From: Burhinus oedicnemus
Lineage: Eukaryota; Chordata; Aves; Charadriiformes; Burhinidae
Assembly: GCA_008921705.1 (NCBI GenBank)
Contig: VFFE01005895.1
Span: 273,283 to 337,282, forward strand
Reading direction: 5' to 3'
DNA length: 64,000 nt
The position numbers and the translations under genes are program-made. Every line of letters begins with the position of its first letter. Positions within the stretch are counted from its first letter, which is position 1. Shown here piece by piece: positions 50,690-63,639 of this stretch. Below the pieces are notes generated by a model. It was not told the DNA's origin and did no database searches. It saw nothing but the letters and a program-made list of their open reading frames with translations.

Positions 50690-51817
50690 TAGATGGAGTG
50701 ACTACATTGGAAGATAGGGGAAGAGCAACAGATGTCATCTATCTGGATGATGTCCTTTGTCGTCTATCTGGACAACAGGCCTTTGACACAGTCCCCCAAA
50801 ACATCCTTCTCTCTAAATTGGAGAGATATGGTTTTGATGGGTGGACTGTTCAGTGGATGAGGAACTGGTTGGATGGTTGCATCCAGAGGTCAGTGGTCAA
50901 CGGCTCAATATCCAGATGGAGATCAGTGACAAATGGTGTCCCTCAGGGGTTTATACTGGGACCAGTACTGTTCAATATCTTCATCAATAACATAGACAGT
51001 AGGATCAAGTGCACCATCAGCAAGTTTGCAGACAACACTAAGCTGAGTGGTGTGGTTGACATGCATGAGAGACAGGATGGACTTGGACAGGCTCAAGAAG
51101 TGGACCTGTGTGAACATCATGAGGTTCAACAAGGCCAAGTGTAGGGCCCTGCACCTGGGTTGGGGCAACCCCTGGCATCAATACAGGCTGGGGGATGAAG
51201 GGATTGAGAGTGGCCCTGCTGAGAAGGACTTGGGGGTAGTGGTGGATGAAAAGCTGGATATGAGCTGACAATGTGCACTTGCAGCCCAAAAAGCCAACTA
51301 TACCCTGGGCTGCATCAAAAGAAGCATGGCCAGCAAGTCACAGGAGGTGATTCCGCCCCTCTGCTCTGCTCTGGTGAGACCCCACCCGGAGTACTGTCTC
51401 CAGCTCCAGAGCCCTCAGCACAGGAAAGACAAGGAGTTGTTGGAGCGGGTCCAGAGGAGGGCCACAAAGGTGATCAGAGGGCTGGAGCACCTCTGTTATG
51501 AGGACAGGCTGACAGAGTTGGGCCTGGAGTTCTTCAGCCTGGAGAAAAGAAGTTGTGATAGGACAAGGGGTAATGCTTTTAAACTAAAAGAGGGTAGATT
51601 TAGACTACATAGAAGGAAGAAATTTTTTACAATAAAGGTGGTGATACACTGGAACAGGTTGCCCAGAGACGCGGTAGGTGTGCTGTCCCTGGAAATATTC
51701 AAGGTCAGGTTAGATGAGACTCTGAGCAACCTGATCTAGTTGGAGATGTTGGACTAGATGACCATTAAAGGTCCCTTCCAAGCTGAACTGTTCTATGATT
51801 CTATGATCCTATGATTC
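50690..51817 (+). mobile_element. CR1 LINE with an internal deletion
   Basis: The copy begins inside the reverse transcriptase: [10 protein letters not shown] at about 50,782, [16 protein letters not shown] at about 50,935, then FADNTKL in place of the catalytic FADD at about 51,026. Later blocks are [18 protein letters not shown] (51,326-51,400) and [20 protein letters not shown] (51,439-51,498). At about 51,550 roughly 90 bases are missing compared with the copy at 53 kb: the LEKR block runs straight into the DRTRGN block. Near 50,738-50,775 CATCTATCTGGA and GTCTATCTGGAC lie side by side, a small local duplication. The tail is CTATGATTCTATGATCC. Frameshift near 51,140. It cannot be active. 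Confidence 0.93.
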
Positions 51818-52997
51818 CAGACTTTGATGCTGCCCATGACGAATTGTAGGCATCTCCAAGAGTAAGTCAGATTTTTAGGAGGAGATCAATCACTCTGGGA
51901 AGATACCTACCATGTTCCAATGCCTACAGAGAGAGTTGAGGAGAAATATGCTTTGGGTAAGGAGATCCTACAGTTTAAAGCAATAGAACTGAGCCTGCAC
52001 TGTTTTCCCTACATTCCCTCTTTTAACTAAATAACTTGTGGTATCATTATTTTATACTGTGCTAAAAATATATGTAGTTTATAAAGAAAGATCCATCACG
52101 CAGTAGTGGAATTTATAAGATTTCCTATATATAAGGAGGAAAAACAGTATTTCTAATTTTAAGCTGTTTTAGAGGGAAGATTAAGGCAAGAAAAAATCAA
52201 GCAGAAAGAACAGCATATAAGTAGCAATGAAAGAAATCTGTGCAGTATCTCTCCACAACAGTTTCCAATGTTTTGGGAACAAAGTAACAGCTGTCTTTGC
52301 ATCTCCTGCATGTACTGATCTCAAACAGAACAAGCAAAGATGTAGAGAAAGGGATAAGATTTCATGGGTCACGGTTACTAGATTTGTGGTAGCCAGAAGC
52401 AGGGAAACTTGAGAGAGGATTTGAAATGGGAGGATAAAACTTCTGTGGTGCCAAGAAAAAAAAAAAAAAAATCATGTTATATATATATATATGTATATAT
52501 ATGCACATTAAAATGGAGAAATGCCAACTGTCATTAAATTTAGGATACCAGATTCACAAAAGGACTTAGGAACATGGAATATGTCTAATCTAGATGCTAA
52601 TTAGATTCCTAACATTACTATTTCCCCAGCTATTGCACAGACTTTCTCAGTCATTTGTAAAGGTCCTATGACATTTAGACACCTCTCCTTGGGCATGACC
52701 AGAATACTCCCCACCATACTAATGCTAAGCAGCTACATGATTAAGTCCCAAATAAAGATATACACATATTCCACCACATATTCCACCTTCAGGACTTAAA
52801 TCAGTTGGTGTCTTCAGAGTGCAGCTATGAGGACCTTTGCTTTAGACGAAGTGAGGTTTTCTCCTTCTCACTTGCTGCTATTGTCTCTGATAATCTCCTG
52901 GTCAACACACCTTCTGAGGCTGTGCTGGTCTTGGGTTCATTTCTCCCCTCCAGCTGAAAATATCTGAACCTGCTTCAAAAAATACCTTCAACCTGCT
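51818..52997. other. Unique DNA with one A-run and TA microsatellite
   Basis: No gene. 52,456-52,471 is a run of A, followed at 52,478-52,503 by a TA repeat with one G interruption. The words CATTTAGACACCTCTCC at 52,673 again recall the unnamed ancient repeat. Confidence 0.5.
52456..52503. repeat. A-run plus (TA)n microsatellite
   Basis: Sixteen A residues, a six-base spacer, then about 12 TA units with one interruption. Likely length-variable. Confidence 0.9.
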
Positions 52998-54166
52998 TCA
53001 TCTATCTGGACTTGTGCGAGGCATTTGACAGTCCCACGTGATATCCTGGTCTCTAAATTGGAGACACGTGAATTGGATGGATGAACCACTCGGTGGATAA
53101 GGAATTGGCTGGATGGCCACACTCAAAGAGTTGTGGTCAATTGGTCGATGTTCAAGTGGCATGCAGTGACAAGTGGTGTTCCTCCCAGGTCGGTACTGGG
53201 ACTGGTACTATTTAACATCTTTGCTGGCAACATGGATGTTGGGACTGAGTGCACCTTCAGCCAGTTTGCCGATAGCACCAAGCTGTGTGGAGCAGTAGAC
53301 ACGCTGGAGAGAAGGGATGCCATCCAGGGGGACCTGGACAGGCTTCAGATGTGGGCCTGTGCCAGCCTCATGAAGTTCAGTAAAGCCAAGTGCAAGGACC
53401 TGCACGTGGGTCGGGGCAATCCCATGCACAAATACGGGCTAGGTGGAAAATGGATTGACAGTACCCCTGAGGAGAGCGAGTTGGAGGTCTTGGTAGATGA
53501 AAAGCTCAACGTGAGCCAGCAATGTGTGCTCACAACCCAGAAGGCCAAACACATCCTGGGCTGCATCAAAAAAAGTGTGGCCAGCAGGTCGAGGGAGCCA
53601 GTTCTGCCCCTCTACTCTGCTCTGGTGAGACCCCACCTGGTATACTATGTCCACCTCTGGAGCCTCCAACATAAGAAGGACATGGACCTGTTGGAGCAGG
53701 TCCAGAGGAGAACCACAAAGATGATCAGAGGGTTAGAGCACCTCTGCTGTGAGGACAGGCTGAGAGAGTTGGGGTTGTTCAGCCTGGAGAAGAGAAGGCT
53801 CCGGGGAGACCTTATAGCATCCTTCCAGTATCTGAAAGGGGCCTACAAGAAAGCTGGAGAGGGACTTTTTACCAGGGCATGTAGTGATAGGATGAGGGGC
53901 AATGGTTTTAAACAGGAAGAGGGTAAATTTAGATTAGATGTTAGGAAGAAATTTTTCACTCTGAGGGTGGTGAGGCACTGGAACAGGTTGCCCGGGGAAG
54001 CTTTGGAGGTCCCATCCCTGGAATTGTTCAAGGCCAGGTTGGAGGGGGCTTTGAGCAACCAGGTCTAGTGGGAGGTGTCCTTGCCCAAGGCAAGGGAATT
54101 GGAATTAGGTGATCTTTAAGGTCCTTCCAACCTAAACCATTCTATGACTGTATGATTCTATGAAAG
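52998..54166 (+). mobile_element. CR1 LINE, 5'-truncated, youngest-looking copy
   Basis: The similarity starts at the ATCTATCTGGACTTGTGCG block (53,002) and runs to the CR1 tail CATTCTATGACTGTATGATT near 54,166. It holds the largest uninterrupted CR1 frame in the window (see next entry). The 3' UTR GGTGATCTTTAAGGTCC is followed by three tail units. The 5' two thirds of a full element (ORF1, endonuclease and most of the polymerase) are missing. It lies tail to tail with the minus-strand CR1 at 54,260, about 95 bases away. Confidence 0.95.
53133..54068 (+). pseudogene. CR1 ORF2 fragment: end of the reverse transcriptase plus C-terminal region
   Basis: This 311-residue frame is the C-terminal part of the CR1 ORF2 polyprotein, which in a full element has an endonuclease and a reverse transcriptase. 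Residues 15-24 read GVPPRSVLGL, a changed form of the GVPQGSVLGP block. Residues 45-48 read FADS where an active enzyme has FADD, so one catalytic aspartate is lost. The C-terminal blocks follow: [48 protein letters not shown] and KKFFTLRVVRHWNRLPGEA, ending KARLEGALSNQV. No promoter or natural start is present; the first Met is arbitrary. Survival of the frame suggests a fairly recent insertion, not selection. Confidence 0.92.
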
Positions 54167-54214
54167 TCCTCTTTAGCCTTGTTTCTAGGGTCATTGTGCG
54201 AGATAGCTGATTTT

Positions 54215-54225
54215 GGGGGGGGGGG
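54215..54225 (+). repeat. Run of 11 G
   Basis: It lies in the short spacer between the two tail-to-tail CR1 copies. Such runs are prone to length change and sequencing error. Confidence 0.85.
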
Positions 54226-54259
54226 TCAGTTGGGAATTTCAGTACATTAAATAATGGTG

Positions 54260-54740
54260 TTTAGAATCATAGAACAGAATCATAGAATCATAGAATGATT
54301 TAGGTTGGAAAAGACCTTTAAGATCGTCTAGTCCAACCATTGACCCTAGTCTACCAGGTCTGCCAGTAAGCTATGTCTCTAAGCACCACATCTACATGAC
54401 TTTTAAACACATCTAGGGATGGTGACTCAACCGCCTCCCTGGGCAGCCTGTTCCAATGTTTGATAACTCTTTCAGTGAAAAATTTTTTCCTAATGTCCAG
54501 CCTAAACCTCCCCTGGCATAACTTGAACCTGTTTCCTCTTGTCCTATCGCTAGTTACTTGGGAGAAGAGATCAGCTCCCATCTCACTACAACCTCCTTTC
54601 AGGTACTTGTAGAGAGCAGTAAGGTCTCTCCTCAACCTTCTCTTCTCCAGACTAAACAATCCTAATTCCTTCAGCCACTCCTCATAAGACATATTCTCCA
54701 GACCCCTCACCAGCTTTGTTGCCCTTCTCTGGACTTACTC
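54260..54740 (-). mobile_element. CR1 LINE 3' part, antisense, frame preserved
   Basis: The plus strand begins with CR1 tail units (TAGAATCATAGAACAGAATC, then ATAGAATCATAGAATGATTT) and GGTTGGAAAAGACCTTTAAG. Minus-strand translation at 54,351-54,710 gives an open 119-residue CR1 C-terminal peptide: [59 protein letters not shown] and [19 protein letters not shown]. Similarity ends near 54,740, just past CCCTTCTCTGGACTTACTC, so only the last 480 bases of the element are present. The intact frame and repeated tail suggest a fairly young insertion. Confidence 0.94.
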
Positions 54741-55206
54741 TTGTGCTTTGTGATGCTATGAATTCAGTGTTAAAAAACCTGAAAGAGACAAGCACCTTTT
54801 CCAGCAGGAACATTAGCACCTCTGCTCCTGAGAGGCAATAGTGACATTCCTCCCGTAGCATTTCTTGCCAGCTTAGACTTCCTCTCTGCATGGCTCCTGT
54901 ACATTGCACAGGCAGCCAACACCCCTAATTCAGGACTGTGGGTGCCACTAGACAGATCACTTCTTTAACGATTGCTAAGGGAAATCTCAGAGTTATAATG
55001 CTGAATGACTTTTAGAGTGAGAGCTTTTACTGGTAATAAGCTTTTCCTTTTCTTTTTATTGCAAGGGATAGACTTACACTTACTTATCAGCTATCAGATA
55101 GTTGATAGTGGAAATAGAATAGACAAGGTACAGTGAGTTTTGGAGACATCAGCGGAAGACCATAGGAAAATATAATTATCCTTTTTCTTTTTTTTTTTTT
55201 TTTTAG

Positions 55207-55271
55207 GACAGTAATTTTCTGTACAGGACAAGAATACAAAAATAAGGCAGAAGAACCTCGCTCAACTCCAG
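55207..55271 (+). other. Possible 65-bp exon with good splice borders, unconfirmed
   Basis: A long pyrimidine tract (T-run at 55,188-55,204) ends in AG at 55,205-55,206. After 65 bases a donor CCAG then GTAGGA follows at 55,272. One of three frames is open and reads TVIFCTGQEYKNKAEEPRST, with a split codon at each end; the other two frames have stops. I do not recognise the peptide. The T-run could instead be the poly(A) of an old retroposed sequence on the other strand. No partner exons are visible. It could be a non-coding RNA exon or chance. Confidence 0.2.
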
Positions 55272-55838
55272 GTAGGATTTCATCCCATGCTTTACTGGAG
55301 AGCTTAGGAAAACAGCAACATCATTTCTTATTCTACCACAGCACTGCTTTTCATTACAAATCTGTACAGATGAGTATGCATTCAGTATTTATTTTTTATT
55401 GCCATCCTTTCTACTACCTGTTAACTACTCAAAATGACGGTGTCATTACTGTTACAGTTGTTCAGCTATCATCTCATACAGTTTTCCTACCTCTGTGCCT
55501 GGGCAGGCAGGAGGAATAGGAGTGTTTAAAACCAGATACACTGGTGGAGAATCTGCCTGCTCTTGAGTACTTCAATTGCTGCACAGAGGAAGCTGAATGC
55601 AGTACAAGGCATTTTACTGATCCTATTAAAGATGAAGCTAGCCTATGGATTCTTAAATATCTATTAAATTATTATTTGTCTTTGTATTGATGTTGAGTGC
55701 TCTAGTGACAAAAAATTTTGCACACTGCCAAAGAACATTCAGACTAACTTAATTTCACAACTAGTCAATTTGAGTATTTTTACCCTGTCTTGTAGATTAC
55801 AGTTGAAGTACTCGATGCTAATGCAAGTATATCCTATT

Positions 55839-55869
<31 letters not shown>

Positions 55870-55901
55870 AACGCACAAACAAACAAACAAAAAAACCCCC
55901 C
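55839..55901. repeat. (AAAAC)n / (AAAC)n simple repeat
   Basis: About four CAAAA units, then CAAA units and a C-run. No clear LINE or SINE is attached to it, although such tracts often begin as retroposon tails. Confidence 0.9.
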
Positions 55902-58900
55902 ACAATCTCCCCCAAAACATTGTAGTGCAGTAGTATAATCTGCCAACAGTTACCACCAGAGTTTTTTAAAACTCAAGGCAATTGGTGTTGGAGATGTCAC
56001 TCTGTCCCAATTTCCCCTTTTATAGGTTGATCTCAATTTGGAGGAAGCAGGCTGGGAAGAAAGAGAAGAAACTTGTTCTCAGCAACAGAGGACCAAAGAC
56101 TCTATAGCTGCTTACACCCAGAAGGGTCTGGACACCCACAGCATCCAGCAAACCTCTGCAGCAGCCTTAGGTTGAAGCCGAAGTACATGCTTCAGAAAAA
56201 GATCACCTTGTCAGCTTCCCAATAAGCCAACTTCCCTGACAAATGTGTCTCAAATGCTCAACCTTTTTGGTCACTGACAAAGTTGTCATATAATTGGGTG
56301 CCAGGAGAGTACATAAGAAATGGGTCAGATGGCTCACTCTGTGGAGATGTCTATCCTTCCACTGAGTGTGAAGGCAGCCTATGGTAACTTCATGTCCCTG
56401 TCTGCAAATAAAACCCCTGAAGCTAGTCCCTCCAGTCTCTATTACCAGTGCAGGACTGTGTTCCCATTAGTCTGTATTCTTGACACTGAGAGCCCTTTTG
56501 CAATCCTGTCTTGGTAAAAATGCCAGTCATGTCCCAGCTGTTTCGCAGAGTGAGATCTGAGTGACAACCAGTCCTACCTTCCTATGCCTCGGTTTCCCTG
56601 GAAAGGGAATGTGGGTAGACATCTCAGTCAGAAGTTGCAGTGTGGTGCAACTGTCCCTGCATCTCTACAGGTCCTGTCTCTAGATGACTGGATGACTTCC
56701 GAGTCCACCATCTTCTATGGCATTTCCTGATCTGCATGCTAGCTGCACGGAAAGCCATCCCTGAAAACCTAGTTTTCCTCTTGCATTGGAAAGGAAACAT
56801 CTACAGATAGCTCATGGTGGTGAATGGTACTGCAGGACCTGGAACAAGGGACACTCATAGAGCCTGGGATGATCCAGCTCTACTTTTATGTCCCTATTTC
56901 AGTGGGGATGTTTAGTCAGGTCTAAATACAAGAAACATTAGCGCCTTTACCGAAGAGGACAGATGATGAGTTCCAATACTTCCAACTTGCATGCAAGTGT
57001 CAGCTGGCTAATAAAACAGTCTGCCTAAAAAAATGCAACTGTATTATATACACAGGCAACGCAGAGAGGGAGGTGCCTTTGGAAATATCCAGAGGGAGAT
57101 GCTGTCCCAGTGAAGTGAAGTTCCTAAACCGAGAAGGATTCCTTCAACAAAATTTAGATATTCTGTACTTAGCTAGGCAGAATGGACATTCTTCCCACAC
57201 CCTGAAATAATGTAGCCTCAGCAGCAGCATTATCTCTGCTCACTTATCTTCATCATTCTTTCCTTGAAAATTTAACAAACATGTTGGATATCTGGTTACA
57301 ATAATTATTCTTCCCCTGCAAGTGTCTAGTTGTTGATTAACTTTGTTGGTTTTGGGTCCTGTCACAAAACACTTTTCCCAAAGAGAGAAAATTATATGAA
57401 AGGCTTTTCCAGGATAGATCCAAAGCTGAACCCAGATGGGAGCTCTGCTTTTCCTGTGTACATGTCATGGTTATGCAACTAATTCAATTAGTTGCAATAG
57501 CTTAATTTCTTTGGAAATCCGATATGTCTCCTCGTCTAAATTTGCACCCTCTTGCACACCCAGAGGTTGAGTCACATAGTTGCAACCAGTTTTGTCATGT
57601 ATCCTCAGTCCACTCTGCAGATGAGCATCCAAAGACCTCTTTTGCCTCTGCTCACATGCAGACACTTATTTGCTGATTGAAATTGGCCTACTGCCTTCAA
57701 TAGCTACATCCCTGCACATCGCTGCTCAGCTCCAAGACAGTGTAGGTGAGAAATGGTTAATGCTGGAGTTTTGGCCAAGATGCTTCATACAATAAAACCA
57801 TCCCAAGATCCAGACTGTGTTGGAAAAACTATTGGAACATTATAATTTTAAAATATGGAGACAAACTAATCCCTAATGTGTTTTCAATTGAATTCTTTAG
57901 GGACAGGTTTGGACTGGTTTCTGGGGTTTTGGCCAAATACATTCCATTAGCCTGTGTCAGTCTCAAAAATAAATATTGTTGTAGGCTTTGTAAATGTAGT
58001 GATGATGACTGCCATTTTCCTGTGAAGTTCCTATGTAGGCAATATTTCATGATAGACAGAGTAGAATGGGTAACACAGAGAAGGTTCTGAATAAAATTCA
58101 TTCGCTTATGTTGTAATATCACAGTTGTGCATAAAATCCACTGAAGGATGAGCAATGATATAGCTCAGAAATAATTATTGCATCAGGAGGATAGTACTTT
58201 GAGGTATATACCACAGGGAAATGGCTAATGTGTGTCAGAGTTTGTCATCATTTTAAATACAGCCCGATGCTTTAGGAATAAATCAGCATAATTCCCCTGA
58301 TTTGTCATCACTAGAGCTTTGCTGATCTACAACAGTCAAGAATTAGATCCACAGCACAGTAATATTAACTGTAATTATTGTCATTTATGTGCCTAAGTGA
58401 TTTTGCATGCACAGTTTGCCAACCCAATTGGAATATATCTTGAACACTAAGGAAATGTGTTAAGGACACAATGGATCCATAAAAGCATCTGAATATATAG
58501 GGCACCGAATACAGTGATTCCACGTACTCATGAGTACAATTTGCGTTCTCTAGGTTCTGCTACTTTTTACAAGCTTAGGGCTTATGTAGATGATTTACAC
58601 AAGTATAAATATGGGTGTATTTTTGGGTGTATTTTTAACAAAAGATCTATAGCCCCAAATCAATGAAACTCCCTACATTAGTGCAACTAGCAAAATCCTC
58701 TATTAGATCCACTTACCTATGGAGATCCTTACTTATCATTTCTAGATATTCTGAATTTTGGAAGACAGCAGTAAATTTTTAATTTTTTAAAATTTATTTT
58801 TTTATCATTAGTGCAACTGAACAGTAGATAATGTTGATCCGATCCCTTTCTCAGTTTAAAAGTTTGAGATCACTGGTATTCAGCTGTGGGGTTTTAACCA

Positions 58901-61900
58901 GCACCCAACATGTGGTGGACTGGAAAGTAAAAGCAGCCGCTAAAACCCACACCATGTGGGATTTTGGGCTGATAAACCGCAGAAAATTTCCAGAAAAATA
59001 TGTTTTCTTCTTTCTGAACTCGGACTTCTGGTGGATTGATGGGAACCCCACAACAGGGATCTGGCCCCAGTGTAGAACAGAAGACTCAGAATATGGAAAT
59101 CTCTGATCATCTGGGGAGCCCTGGGAGCCCACATTGCCAAATGGGGAGCTCAAAAGGAGATCGAGGAGACTGCTGAAGGTGATCTGGCTGCTCTCACGTC
59201 CTGGCAGGTCACACACTAGTATGGTCTGGGACAGGGAGACAGGACAGCAGGTAGGAGGCAGCCAAGAGGGCAACCTGCTGGTGTCCCTGCTGCTCAACAG
59301 AAATACTAGGGAAATTCCAACAGAAAACTGTCCCACCAGGAAATTTTTTGCTGTTCTACACATGTCAGAGCAGGGTTCATTTTGGGCCCATGAGATTTAG
59401 GGTGTCTGTGTTGAACCATGAATTAAGAAAAAAAAAAAAAGAAGGAAAAAGAAAAGATCAAGAAATCAGAAACAGTACTTGTCTGTATGGCAGGAAAGAG
59501 ACATCTTAATGAAAAGAGCTTGTAATTTAGTAAAGGCAGTTTGTCCAGTTAACAAATAATATGAAACGTCAGCTCTGAACCAGACTGTACTTGTTGACTT
59601 CAGCAACACTTTAGAGAACAGGGTAGAGTGATGCTTCCCACTGCTCCATTTCTCAGGACCTGGCTGAATACGAGTCTGGTCTTCGCATCATCCTTCCTGT
59701 GTAAGCAAGCAAAAAAGACTGATTGGAATTTAATTGTTTTGAAGAAAGTTGTAGCTGAGTGCTACTTCCTTCACACACTCTGGCTGACTCCTCACAAAGT
59801 TTTTTGTCTCATGTCCTGTCTATTTCATAGGGATCTGAGCGCTACCACAAGTAAAACACACATGGCACACTTTGGAAATAGCAAGATGAGCATTCTCTAC
59901 TCTGCCATTTCCAATGTTCTGTATAATTGCTGTTATTAACTCAGTTCCTTTGTGCTGCCTGAGAATCATGCTCTCCCCTGCTGAAAATAATAGAGGATAG
60001 CGTAAAGAATAGCAGAACACTTTAGAAGCACTTCAAAAAAGCTTTCACTTGGTCAAACCTCTTTTTTTTAAATCCTCTCCATTTTACTTTTTGCATCATG
60101 TTTAGCTGTACAATAGACTTTTTCAGGGACACTATAAACACTCAGGATCCACTTGGACCCCTTGAGATATTGTTGATTTTAATTTCTTCCATTTTTTAAA
60201 GAGAATTTTGGTCTTGTTTTTGCAGGTATGTGACACATGATGATGCACATTAAAATTTAAGTCTGTTTTAAAGTTTTTCAAAGCAAAAAGATCCCCAGTT
60301 TTATTTCCATGCTCCTTTTTAGAAAGGTAGCATGTATTTCTGGGCTGTTATTGAAGCCTGTATATTCAACAAAGGATTAAAACATCTTCAGTGTTTCTGG
60401 GTTTAAAGGGTTTCTTAGAGTTTCAGGTTCTACCTTGCCTGATGGATGTTGGTTTTCTGTTCTGCATTTTGAATGAATTCTGTAAGAAATTGACTTGGAA
60501 ATTGCAGCTGTGGAAGAAATATCCAAATATCACATATTCCAGTTCTGGTACATTTCCTCTGACATTTTGTCAAACGTTACACTGCTTTCAATCTTATTTA
60601 GAAGAATCCAGTAGAATGCTGCATGCGGTATTAGCTCTGTTCTTGGCAGAATCCATGCTGCACATCTGCCCCTCTTTCTAGAAAGAATGACCTCCGTGGA
60701 TCCTCTCCTCTTTCTGCTGTGCTTCTCACATCTTTTAGTGTGGGAATCAAACACTGAATTGTTGGCAGTGCCTACCATTTAATATGAACCTGTTTCCAAA
60801 AGCAAGGAAAAACTCTCAATTTGTTTTTTTTTTAAGGGAATAGGTCATTTTTGGCAAGTCAGCAAAAGAATTCTGGCAAGAATTTGCAACGCTAGAGACT
60901 ACAGTATCACTGGTGTCTAGTTAACAAAATTAAATAGCTGTCTATCCAAACACATCTCCAAAAAGTAATAGATCCTCCTCTAGTGGAAACTCCAGCAACC
61001 TCAGAATCATCTGTCTTAGCTACAGATTTGTTTCAGGCTTCTTCCAGTTGTCTGAACAACCTTTTATTCCTAGCATTTTTTGTAATGTTCTTTTCTGATG
61101 TTGCTGTCCAGGTGAAATTTCCCCTCCCTTGTGTCACTCCTAATTTTGGAACATAAACCTCTTCACATAAAGCATCATGAAAGCCAAAAACATTGAAAGA
61201 AAAAAACCCCACATTTGCCACAAATCAATAATCGCTGTTATTTTTGCACAGAACAGAAAAGACAGCGGGTTTTAAAGGCAGGCTAGTAGGATAGTCTAAG
61301 AAGAAACAACTAAAGAGAGAAGAGTTATACTTCATGACAAGTCAAAGGTTGGTCAGCTCCCAGGAGCTCTGTGTGACCTTATTCTTTCAGACTGGCTAAT
61401 ATTTATTAGCTGATAACTTTGTGGGTATAAGGTGCTCCCTACACTGTGTTCTCTTGGATAAGCCTGTGCTAATGCTACCCAGGTTTTGCAGATAAATCTG
61501 ACTACAGTATCATGCAAGTTTCCAAGTCAGCTAGATCTAGTCTCTATATCTAGTTGTGGTCACACCTAGGCCCAGACCTTTGATCTGAGCCCTTTGTTGG
61601 AAGTTCAGATTTCCCCAGACCTTAAATACAGTGCCTTGTAGGGAACCAGCAGGTATTTGCATGTTCTCACTTTCACCCTTAAGTTGTGTTCACACTCAGG
61701 ATCCAAGTTAATCCCATTAATGGACCTAGATATTAGCAATGCAACATCTTAATGTCAGTCATTTTACTCTGAAACTACTAGAAAGCTGAAAATGCCTCAT
61801 CTAGCTTCATCCCTTTGCTACGTTCGAGATTTCTCCAGCTTTTAAGCTACAGAAAGCATCCCTGCCTTTTCTCTACATTATTTAAATACAGTGATATTCT

Positions 61901-63639
61901 GCCCTCTTGCTCTTTACAAAGTTTGCTTCCTTTTGCACTGCTCCCAGGCTGTTGACCTCACACAGAAAATAAACCAGCAGCTGTCCCTGGCAGTGGGGCA
62001 CCAAGTTCGGGTACCTGACTTAGGAATGCAGCATCCCTGGTTTCCCTGCAGGGTCTTTAGAGAGATAAAGAAATCTGTGGAGGGCAACACAGAGTCTGTA
62101 TGTTACAGTTCTGCTCTGAAGCACTCTCTAGATGTGCCAGGCACTTTACATTACTTTTTCAATGAGTTTATTGAAACCTCCTGTTTCAGTTAGCTTCTGT
62201 CAATACCTTCCAAGATTTCTATCAGAAAAATATCATTTGGTAGAGCCTAAAATTTATTCAAAACATATCAGGTTAGATGAACTTTGGAAGACAAACGTAA
62301 AATTTTAGCATCTGTGATTCTGCATCCAGGAACTTTGAAGCTGCCTTTTGTGAAGAGAACAACCCACCTAATCTCTCCTCTCCAACCACCTCAACCAATA
62401 CCAACCTCATAGCTTCAGTGTGTTCACCGTGAAGTTGCTTTTTTATGAAGAATTCTCAGCAGTCATATGGTCAGGAAGGAATTTTTCCCTTAGAAATCCC
62501 TGTGAGTTGGTGTTTCATCTGAATCTCCAGGTTGCAAAACAAAAAAATTTAATGGTCTTAGTATTTTTCAGATGAAGGAAGGAAGGAAGAACTCAATCTT
62601 CAATCAGTTCTGGGTGGAATGCATCACAGTAGAAATGTATTGAACAAGGTCAGATCTGGTTCAGCACTCGGCACCAGTGTAAGTACCAATACTAAATAAA
62701 GAAGGCACTTTTACTTCCTAGCCTATTGACACTGGGAAAACACTGGAGAAAAATCTGCCTTGCTTGTTTAGCCAAGCCACTGGGAGCTGTTGGTCCAAAC
62801 AGTTTTAGAAAGTGAGCTAGTCCTTAGCAAGGATGTTCTTTTGAATGTGCAATTTGAATTCAATAATCTAACTTAATAATCAAGTTGTCATTTTCTAATG
62901 GATCTCTGGACTCTTCATCTAGAAAGCACAGCAGGCTTACAGCTCAACAAATCTGAAATCCTTGAGTGACTCAAGTGAGATTCTTGATTAAAAAGAGAAG
63001 AAAAAAAAAAGAAAAAAAGAGCTACAGTGTAATTCCTGATACTGTAGTTTCTTGTCCTATAGATTTCACATTTTCACCACAACAAGGATAAAAGCAGCTA
63101 AATTCATTGTAGTTTCAGGAATGCTTAAACGACTCAGCAAACACACATGCATTCTAACATGGGAATGTTTCATACTAAATCTCCAGAACTTGGTCATCAG
63201 GACTTACCAGCTTTTCAGTTCAGCTGGATGACAATAATCTTCCAAAAGTAACTCCCAACCAGGTATTAGAGGTATTCACAGAGGACTGTAAAAAAATTGA
63301 GTTAATATTTTTGAAGAAGACACCCCCCTCGCCCCTTCCCCAGCTTGAGATATCGTTGCTGACAGTGCATGCTCATAGTTGATAGACCTTGTGGCTTAAC
63401 AGAACTTAGTGCAGCTCACCAATAAGGACATGTTCCAAAAATCAACTCCCAAAACCCCCGCACTTCCTACCTGTTTGGCAAATAGAGGATTCACTGATAA
63501 GTATTAGACGAGAACAGCATGTTGAGTTAGTGTCTAATATTGGAACTTTTGTGATTCCCACTTTTCTTCACATTAAGACATACTTAGTTCTTGTCTTCTC
63601 AAATGAAACAGCAGAAAAACTACTTGCCTCTGCTCTGTG

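Noticed and set aside
58851..59363. 170-codon minus-strand open frame
   Set aside because: Overlaps plus-strand frames, no domain, no splice or promoter context. Length alone is weak evidence in 64 kb.
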